This document shows, one piece after another, positions 56,502 to 64,000 of a DNA stretch of 64,000 nt. Made by a program: the position numbers and the translations under genes. The DNA comes from Henricia sp. BOLD:AAB3569 (Eukaryota; Echinodermata; Asteroidea; Spinulosida; Echinasteridae). The notes beneath the pieces are model-generated. The model did not search any database. It was not told the origin of the DNA and was given only the letters and a program-made list of their open reading frames with translations. The stretch's first letter is position 1. Each line of letters begins with the position of its first letter. Location: positions 372,001 to 436,000 of the forward strand of contig JBBELK010000441.1 of assembly GCA_037783545.1 (NCBI GenBank), written 5' to 3'.

Positions 56502-59500
56502 ATGGTGAAATACGTAATGCACTACTTTGACGCACAGGGGCGAGCAGAAAGCATCCGTTTGGTTTTCTTGCTAGCGAAAGTTGATTTCGAAGAGGTTTTG
56601 ATAGCATTTGCGGATTGGCCAGTGAAGAAACCGAGTAAGTTGCCCTGGGTGCCAAGGTACTTGGTTGTAACCACCGCCCACTTTTGTTATCAATTTAATC
56701 CATGTTAGATGGTTGTTTCTCTTAGTTAAAGGCACAGGCTCATCAGCAATGCGCGCGCGCCAAATTCGTGCTATAAAATACGCAGCTCCATGCCTTTGCT
56801 ACAAGGAGCTGCGTATTTCGTGGCACGAATTTGGCGCGCGCATTGCTGAAGAGTTGTACGTGCCTTTAATCTAAACCAACTACGAAATCTATTTTGGAAG
56901 TTTAACTTTACGTTTCTGGTTTTATGCTACATGTAATATGATTCCCATATTCATGGCAGAGTTATGACGTCATGCACTTTGGGCACATATTCACTAATTT
57001 TCCATTTGTGTTGCTCAAAATATCCCTTCTGTTTTCTTCAGATTTTTAAAATACGCTTATTGAAAGCGATGAAGCCGTTTATATATATATATATAAATAT
57101 GTTTCTGACGTCATGCCATCAATCAACCAATAAACGGCAAAGCTGATCATTGGTTCAATCTGTGGTTAGGCCTACGTCATAAACACGATTCTGGTTGTGG
57201 CCGCGAAAACAGGCCTCTGTTTATAATAATATTATACAAACCTTTGCCACAGCATTTGCAACTCAAGAAATACCCGCACTTGAGGTGGACGGGAAGATGA
57301 TCTGTCAAAGTAAAGCCATCCTGAGGTATTTGGGAAGAGAGTTTGGTGAGTTCAAAGTTTCTTCACATGGAGTTTCCATAAGCGCTGAAATCGTTGTGGG
57401 TATTGAAATTCGTCGCTGTCGCCACGAAGTGACACCCAATTAAATTACTTCAGTTACAGTTCGTGAAAACCGCACAGTGGGCCTGCATGGCATATGGGGG
57501 ACGCAAGTTTTTACAAACTGACATCCAAGTGTGCGCGCGCACTCACAAAATAGGTAAATAAAGTCGAAAAACCATCGTTTTTAGTGTCCGAAAGTGGTCA
57601 ATTCCAAAAAAAAACAAGGACCAGGCTCCTCAAAACCGCACCAGAAACGCATGAATTTCTGTTTCCACGAACTGACACCAAAGAAAACGTTAAAATTTAT
57701 CCGGAAAAAAGCTTTGAAAATGCTCGATACGAATACTAGGCCTATCATCTGAATACTTGTAGAATAAAGGTATAATATTGACCGCAATAATCCCTATATA
57801 ATTAGTTAATTTACGTAGGTGGTAGTTCGTGAAAACAAAAATGTTGGGTGTCAGTTCGTGAAAACAAAAATTACGTGCTGACGTCATTTTGTGCCTTAGA
57901 CGAGCACTGAAGTGCTACTGGGTGTCAGTTCGTGGTAACGCCGACTATATGGACGGACGAGCTTTCAGTACGTGTTGACATAAAACTGGGCACATATGAG
58001 CCCATATTGCCACACGTAGGTCTACGTGTATGGCAGGCCAAAAGGGTCATAACGTATTGCGGCAACGCGTTGGGAAAAAAACCACAACGCGTTGCGAAAA
58101 TATCACAACGGGTTGTGCTATCATCCAATTAGAACACTATTTCTGCAACGTGTTGGTAAAAATAGACTCACAACGTGTTGCAGGGTGTCCAGCAACGCGT
58201 TGCGAACATCTCACAACGCGTTGCCAGATATCCACAACGTACGCGTTGTGAGATGTTCGCAACGCGTTGTTGGACACCACAACACGTCACGAGTCTATTT
58301 TTAGCAACACGTTGCAAAAAAACAGTGTTCTGATTGGATATGATAGCACAACCCGTTGTGATATTTTCGCAACGCGTTGCCGCAAAACGTTATGATCCTT
58401 TTGGCTTGCCATATACGTGGGTGAAACCACGGCATGGCATCTTGGCTTAGACCTAGCCCATGTTAACAGTGAGAAAATTCTTCAGTTTAGTCAAAAACAC
58501 TTAGGATTGTGATGTCTTGCTCCATAGACTTTGTGCATGGAGTCTGGCTATCGTAGGCCTATAGGTATTCCAACCGTATAGTCCTACTCATGCAGGGAAT
58601 AAATGCCAGATTTTGTGTTCAAGATTTTTAGAGCTTTTCTTTTACGTTATATGTAGGACTCTACGGCAAGACTTCGCTTGAGGCAGCTTACATCGACCAA
58701 GCTATCGATACAATCGAGGATCTGTGGTCTCCAGTGACGCCTCTCTTTAAAGGAACCCCTGAAGAAACTGTACGTTATGGTGTTCTTGTTGTTGGCCTTA
58801 TGCCCCTGGAGAAAGGTCGTTCAGAACGTGTGATCGGTTTACAAATTTCCTGTAGTATAGACAGTGGTGCACCCAGGATTTGTCGTTGGAGGGGCTGGCT
58901 AGTCACACCATTTGTCTCATGATCCCTACTTACAGTGCAAAATCCAAACCCCTGCCTTATCCTGTCGATGACGTCATCAATACTGATAGTCATAGCCCTG
59001 TGTATTGACAAAAGGGCAAGTGTTGTCAAACGCTGGTTGCCAATTTGTTTTTAAATTTCCGGAAAAAAAACCTTTCATGCACATTTTTATTTCTTCACAG
59101 GCAGCATATAGAAAGAAGTACCTTGCGGAAATTGTGCCACCAATCTATGCAAACATAGAGCGCCTGCTAAACTTGGATGTGACTGGAGACTTCTTTGTTG
59201 GAAAAACGGTAGTTTTCACTTTACTATTATTTTTGGAAAGAGTCGCTAGCCTATCCCATAACTACAAATTAAAGGCAGAGGCTGATCGTCAGCAATGCGC
59301 GCGCGCCAAATTCGTGCCACGAAATAGGCAGCTCCATAGCAAAGGCAGCTGCGTTTTTCGTGGCACGAATTTGGCGCGCCGACGAGCCCTCTGCCTAAAT
59401 GCGTATTAAAAGCAAGCAAATGCAGCTCATATATTCTTGTGCATACAAAGTGTCGTCCGAAATTTTAACATTCTTTTTTTGTTATGTATAGATCACGGTG

Positions 59501-59665
59501 GCGGATCTGTTTTTCCTCACTGTGGTTGATTTCGTGAACGTCTTGGCCGGCAAAGGCATCGACTCCTTGGAAAAGTTCCCAAAGCTTGCTGCCCTCAAGG
59601 GTCGAATTGGTGCGAACCCTATCATTGCAAAGCGTGTTGCTGAACGTCGTCATGATGAATTTTAA
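56502..59665 (+). CDS. GSTS: Sigma-class glutathione S-transferase, copy B
   Basis: Five exons at 56502-56634, 57253-57345, 58657-58769, 59101-59208, 59492-59665 (TAA); 206 aa, with exon lengths identical to copy A. Tyr8 and the sigma signatures are conserved, and the canonical GRAE is present. Against copy A I count 16 residue differences: eight in exon 1 (L6M, V11A, G15A, A21V, G28D, A32V, P35A, R36F), none in exon 2, two in exon 3, three in exon 4 and three in exon 5. The gene lies 3.5 kb downstream of copy A in the same orientation within a tandem duplication and shows no break, so it should be active. Its introns are shorter than copy A's but carry extra TTAA-flanked hairpin MITEs (introns 1 and 4) and an AACGCGTTG palindrome element (intron 2). 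Confidence 0.95.
56725..56878. mobile_element. TTAA-flanked hairpin MITE in GST-B intron 1
   Basis: TTAA AGGCACAGGCTCATCAG ... GTACGTGCCT TTAA; unit A has the single TTAA at about 49086 (CTCAGTTAATCTAAATCAAC). Confidence 0.9.
58025..58420. mobile_element. AACGCGTTG palindrome element, long copy
   Basis: Two arms of about 190 bp, GCCAAAAGGGTCATAACG... and ...CGTTATGATCCTTTTGGC, each with five or more CAACGCGTTG-like words spaced 20-40 bp. Centre CCAGATATCCACAACGTACG. In GST-B intron 2. Confidence 0.85.
59269..59398. mobile_element. TTAA hairpin MITE in GST-B intron 4
   Basis: TTAA AGGCAGAGGCTGATCG ... GACGAGCCCTCTGCC TAAA; inserted about 10 bp from the site used in unit A. Confidence 0.85.
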
Positions 59666-59682
59666 AGTACATGCTGTACTTA

Positions 59683-59932
59683 CGATTAGCCTTTTAGAAG
59701 TATGGCGGAACAAAAGGAGAGGGCGCAATCTCATTTGGGTATGAATTTTTTTATCAATTGTATTTCTTTCCAAAAACTTGATTTACATGTTGTAATTATA
59801 ATACATAGACAGAATTATAAATAAAATTAATAAGTGTAAAGTGAAAAACTGAGTTATTTTGCATTTTAGTCGATTTTATACCCACTGCAAAGTGCGCCCT
59901 CTATTGTGTCCGCCATACTTCAAAAAGGCTAA
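59683..59932. mobile_element. TTAGCCTTTTAGAAGTATGG MITE in GST-B 3' UTR
   Basis: TTAGCCTTTTAGAAGTATGG ... GAGAGGGCGCA pairs with TGCGCCCTCTATTGTG ... CCATACTTCAAAAAGGCTAA. It carries AATAAA at 59819. Unit A lacks it (TACTTACAATGGTACTTG). Confidence 0.85.
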
Positions 59933-60796
59933 TGGTACTTGTACTGCCGTCTGTACTCAAATGAAATGTCTAAAATTACTAGGATCTGAGGCGTGTCCAA
60001 CAGCACAATACCGAAATACGTATGGCAGTGCCGGTATGCTGCAACCGAAACGGCTTGTTGAACGACTGCATATCCCAAAACATACGATCAAATATGGCTA
60101 CTGTATAGGCAACGCGGTTTGCAAAGCACTACGGCTGCACGCTTAACGCGAAGATTCTGACATTAAATTGCAAATAAAAACTGCTAACTCAACCGATAGT
60201 GGTCTTCTACAGTCGAAGAATAAACACTTCGAAATTCTTTTCGACACGCTGAATGTTGAATTCCTATGAAGCAAAATATTGACTTGAAACCCTGAGGCCG
60301 TAGTCGCAATTTATCCGTCAGCCATCTTGGTATGGAAAACATACTACGTTCGAGTTGGAATTGTTGGCATGCAATACGTGTTGGGAATACCGTGCGTTCA
60401 ACGTTTTCGGTATGCTTAACCGGCGTACGTATTGTGCTATTGAACGCGCCCCTGAATGGTACTTAACTTTGCAAAATGTCAGAGAAAGAATTGATATAAA
60501 CAAGCCTAGGTCTAACGAAAACGAACTAGGTCTAATGGTCTTAAAAATCATAATTTTTTACTTTTGTCATTTTTTTTAATTACAGAGTAGGCCCTATACA
60601 CGTATATTATATAGGCACGTGAGCGTTAGAAAACATCGCGGAAGAGCAAACATGTTTTACAGCACAAACGGAAAATTTGTTGAAATATTATAATTGAATT
60701 ATATTTAGACCATATATAGTACAGTTAGATATTAAAAGAAAACTAGAGTGTGCACTGGCTATTCAAGTCACAAGTGTGGACTGTGCCGATGTTTCC

Positions 60797-61267
60797 TTAA
60801 AGGCAGTTAGGCCTACATGATTGGTATCTCAAAAATCAGAAATGTTCACAGATTTACGCCTAATTTAAACAATGACATGATGATATTAGAAAACCTCCCC
60901 TGAAATGGTTTTTCTGAAGTGCTATATAGTCTTTGAGAAATGAGTAAAACAATTCGCCCCCAAACCACTTCGCCCGAGTGCCATTTCGCCCCAAATCGCT
61001 TCGTCCAAACACTACATTGCCCAAATTCTACTTCGCCCCAAAACAACCTCGTGCACATGCAGGCCGTGGTTCAGGGCAAAGTGGTTCGCAGGGCGAAGTG
61101 GTTTTGGGGCGAGATGACTGTAAACCCCTTGTTTACTGTTTTCCTAAAAGTTAGACGAAGTACGGAGCTGGTTTTTGCTCAGGTTGGTTTTAATCATGCA
61201 TATCGTCAATCATACAGGGGGATAAAACTATTTGTAACAGTTTACCAATCATGTATACTGTCTTTAA
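60797..61267. mobile_element. TTAA-flanked MITE of about 450 bp, copy 6, at end of unit B
   Basis: TTAA AGGCAGTTAGGCCTACAT ... ATCATGTATACTGTCT TTAA. Confidence 0.85.
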
Positions 61268-61592
61268 CCTTGAGTGCAAAGTGGCAACACCCTTTGCCCC
61301 CCGTGCACCCATAGCGTTAGGCCAATATGGCGGCGTCCGTATCGGCACATCATGTATTGGGAGTGCGCGTACTCGATCTAGTTTTCTATATCTAATCTAT
61401 GATTTAGAACTCGCGTACATTGTATTTGAAAAGACCGAACAAATCAAAAGTAGTGTTCAAAGCACGATTTACCAAAAGTATATTTTCTTACTTAGTCGAG
61501 TACCCGTACTGGAAGAAACGAATCACAATTTAAGTACCCGTATAGTATGAGTCCAGCAGTATATAATATGCACAGTATGACGCCTTTATTTT

Positions 61593-63669
61593 TTAGGGAG
61601 TCGCAGAGAGCACATTCCTTGTTGAGCGTAAAGACTGTATTTTCTTCCTTAGCGGAATCAAGATGAAAAACACCGCTGACGTCACGAAGCTACCGCACAC
61701 AACTAGCAGGCTGAGCGTGTAATCCCCAGTTACGTCGTACAGTCCACCTGTAATTACAACAAAACGTGGTTTATTCACTAACAATCGCCGCAAGACGATT
61801 GAATTACCATAGCATGATTGAGAGGTTGTAGGTGTGAGCCTCATCGTGTCAACCTTTTTTGGGCCCGTGGGCAAGACATAATTGCATTTGGGAAGTTGTT
61901 ATGGAGAATGCCACTATAAGTGCTTTTATGGTTGTGCGCCGTGGCCAGACAGCCACAGTTGAAGCAAAATAGTTCTGGTGCTTCCCTGATGGCAGCAATA
62001 ATGGCAACAATGTCTTGTGCCAGGAGTATCCTGCAGGGTAGATATCTGCACTGTACAAGAATCCACCGTTACGGTTCGAGATACGACTCGGGTATGGCAG
62101 AAATCCGAATCATGAAAAGGGGCGACTGTCTACACGTACGAGCCAATATCTGTTGGCCAACAAGGACCAAAATTTGTTTGAGCTCACGATGTTATACCCA
62201 GCACGATATATGGCAAAGGGACTACCCCTAACGCCCCTATACCTTAACACATGCACTCTTTTCTTTGTTAACCCATTCCAACCCCCAACCCCTCACCCCC
62301 TAAAAACTGAAAGGAATTCCTTCGAAATCTCTTTAGGCACAATGGGGAACAATGGTAGGGGGCGGGGATACCCTCTGCCACATATCGTGCTGCATAATGT
62401 ACGATGTTGGCCGACCGAAAGTTAGATGGTGTGGATGCCACTCCAGACAACGTCAAACATCATTCCACAAGTTGGACCATGTAGCTATTGCCCAACGTTT
62501 GGTGTAGCTTGTTGCATGAAACAAACCAATAGCAAAGCACGACGCCTGTCACGTGAAGGCAGCAGCCAACCGCAGTTAGGTCGTGTGAGCGAGTGCCTCC
62601 AAACAACATCCAACAAGTTTATGTTGGTCCTTGTTGGCCGACAAAATGTTAGCTCATGTAAACGGGCTTTACCAGCGATGGGCGATGCAAACAGTGCTCC
62701 GGCGCCGTATGGTATCGTAGCAATGGCGGTGACAAGATGCAAACCGTACAAATGACGAAACAATTGATTTGGAACAGCATAGCAGATAGTACTAAGGCCT
62801 GTTCTTGTCACTCCAAAACCTATCCGGGAGAGATGAAAATACAGGCAATTAACAAGCATAATTTCTCACTGCAAGGAAAGAAGTGAGTATAGTACTTTGT
62901 GCCGTGGCCGAGTGCTTTGGGTCATTGACTCGCAATAGATGAAAACCTTGGGTTGCAGGTTCAAACCTCCCCCCGGCTGTGGTACCTGTGCCCTTGAGTA
63001 AGGCACTCAACCACACTTGCTCCATCCTTCGGAAGGGATGTAAAGCCGTTGGTCCATTGTGTTAGGTAATGGTAACGCACTTTAAAGATTCTAGATGCAT
63101 TATTTCGTGATAAGAAAGAGGATTCCCCGGTGTCTTTGGCCATTTATAATTCTTCATGGGTTTCTTCATGGGTTTCCTCATGGGTTTCTTCACGCTTGCG
63201 AGTGATTAAACAGTATTAAACTGCGGCTTTATTATCAATTTGAGATGACAAAGAAGGAGATGCAGTTAAAGATGTGGAGGGAAACCCCTCAAGGAAATAT
63301 CCCGGGGCCGGGGATAACCCACTCGGTCTGTATGAAGGATCCAGCCCCAAGAGAAGGGAATGCAAACCTAATTCACATTCACGCCCAGGAATCGAACCCG
63401 GGAGGTGAAAGGCAAGGACATTTTTAAACAGACCAACACTTACCGCACGCGAGTACCAGTAACCACGGTAGAGTTTTGACAATCGTCATAAGACCTGAAA
63501 TCGCAGCGGCAGCTATAGAAGCAGCGATGGGAATGTAGATTAGACCAAACGGTAGGTGATCACCAGCGATCGCCAGGGTAACTTTACCGATGAATTCGGC
63601 GGCACCCAGCACGGAGATTACCAAACTGGTTTGTCTTGCTGAGAATCCTAGCTCATCTGCAAAGCTGGC
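61593..63669 (-). CDS. MFS transporter of monocarboxylate (SLC16-like) type, C-terminal part
   Basis: Last three coding exons, coding order 63669-63444, 62819-62673, 61747-61593 (TAA), phases 1-1; 175 aa visible. They read ASFADELGFSARQTSLVISV...EFIGKVTLAIAGDHLP, then GFGVTRTGLSTICYAVPNQL...GAGALFASPIAG, then GLYDVTGDYTLSLLVVCGSF and a short basic tail (PLRKKIQS). The pattern of helices with a GxGxxxxSPIAG(G)xYDxTGDY junction is typical of TM 7-12 in the MCT/SLC16 branch of the major facilitator superfamily: proton-linked or facilitated transport of monocarboxylates or related acids at the plasma membrane. The 5' exons lie beyond the right edge; nothing between 63670 and 64000 looks like a transmembrane exon. 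Substrate and exact paralogue cannot be decided from this half. Confidence 0.85.
62192..62396. mobile_element. CAGCACGATATGTGGCA MITE, copy 3, in the MCT gene
   Basis: CCAGCACGATATATGGCAAA at the left and GCCACATATCGTGCTGCAT at the right; interior CTAAAAACTGAAAGGAATTC identical in type to 6925. Confidence 0.8.
62400..62660. repeat. Repeat related to 18790-18960 (inverted)
   Basis: GTTGGCCGACCGAAAGTTAG ... GGATGCCACTCCAGACAACG is the reverse complement of CGTTGTCTGGAGTGG-like and CCAACTTTCGGTC sequence at 18860-18920. Confidence 0.6.
62893..63152. repeat. tRNA-derived SINE
   Basis: GTGCCGTGGCCGAGTGCTTT (box A-like), GGGTTGCAGGTTCAAACCTC (box B-like), then GAAGGGATGTAAAGCCGTTG and CCCCGGTGTCTTTGGCCA: the SINE seen at 5165 and 16195 in the other orientation. 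Confidence 0.75.
63300..63425. repeat. tRNA-like repeat
   Basis: The minus strand reads TTGCCTTTCACCTCCCGGGTTCGATTCCTGGGCG, which includes a perfect box B. Probably another SINE; it lies next to the MCT exon 63444. Confidence 0.5.
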
Positions 63670-64000
63670 CTGTTTTAAGAAAGATAAAGGCGTTATGGTC
63701 ACATGTGCATGTCAAGCGTCCGACGCCCTGAACGATCTGATGCGGCGTATTAAAAAAACTGCACGTTTGCCACAATTAAGGCATCCTGATAGTCCGGGAG
63801 CCCACTGAAGTTTGATGTGACTTTTGCGCCCAAAAGGTTTGACTGCTAAAATGGGTTGTATGGACCGTGGTAACTGTGGAAAGGCAATTCTTGCAAAACG
63901 GGGGTGGTGCGTTTGGGGAGGGGGACGCTGACAAAACCCCAAAAAATCGGTTTTAATTAGACTTTCGCGCCCAAGCATAATTCCGGTACCAAATGATAGC

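Larger units (their letters stand above)
54761..61267. repeat. Tandem segmental duplication, unit B
   Basis: Unit B starts with the same 20 bases as unit A (54761) and ends at 61267 with the same kind of TTAA-flanked MITE. Direct orientation, with GST copy B inside. Unit B alone contains MITEs at 55205-55555, 55559-55797, 56725-56878, 58025-58420 and 59683-59932. Upstream (55.8-56.5 kb) and downstream (59.93-60.79 kb) flanks align with unit A. Confidence 0.9.

Noticed and set aside
50777..57345. GST copy B as a pseudogene or assembly duplicate of copy A
   Set aside because: All five exons are intact, with 16 residue differences and many copy-specific insertions, so it is a genuine second gene.
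62485..62672. Extension of the MCT exon beyond 62673
   Set aside because: The donor GTAAAG at 62672 and the in-phase junction to 61747 give the expected protein; the read-through is repeat sequence.

Overview
This window looks like a piece of an intron-rich, transposon-dense animal genome. The genes are ordinary metazoan genes (RRP1, VPS26C, sigma-class GST, a monocarboxylate-type transporter, an FN3/LDLa receptor). They are cut into short exons with GT-AG introns and embedded in MITEs, foldback repeats and tRNA-derived SINEs. The style of the repeats suggests a marine invertebrate deuterostome, most likely an echinoderm; that placement is an inference from memory of repeat types and was not tested.

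Layout. (1) 1-13754, + strand: the 3' part of a single-pass receptor gene (LDLa exon, FN3 domains, transmembrane exon with a cysteine-rich juxtamembrane stretch, tyrosine-rich tail), with possible alternative tail exons at 15.7 and 19.4-19.8 kb. (2) About 19.8-26.0 kb: no convincing gene, only repeats. (3) 26083-35931, - strand: a complete ten-exon RRP1/Nop52 gene (779 aa). (4) 36325-46915, + strand: a complete seven-exon VPS26C (formerly DSCR3) gene (296 aa), head-to-head with RRP1 across 393 bp. (5) 47201-61267: a tandem duplication carrying two intact five-exon sigma-class GST genes (206 aa each, 16 residue differences). (6) 61593-63669, - strand: the last three coding exons of an MFS transporter resembling the SLC16 family, whose 5' end lies beyond the window.

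The genes do not form an obvious pathway: RRP1 serves 60S ribosome biogenesis, VPS26C endosomal retrieval (Retriever), the GSTs detoxification or prostanoid chemistry. The richest information is in the GST duplication. The two copies act as filled/empty-site controls for at least seven separate MITE insertions, which define target sites (TTAA, a CCTGG-like 5-mer, an 8-9 bp hAT-like duplication), and the duplication breakpoint coincides with the TTAA end of a MITE.

I did not find a clearly new biological system. The best candidates for a second look are the duplication breakpoint at a MITE end, the replacement-rich first exon of the GST pair, the LDLa exon that interrupts an FN3 domain, and the alternative receptor tails, one of which ends inside a MITE.
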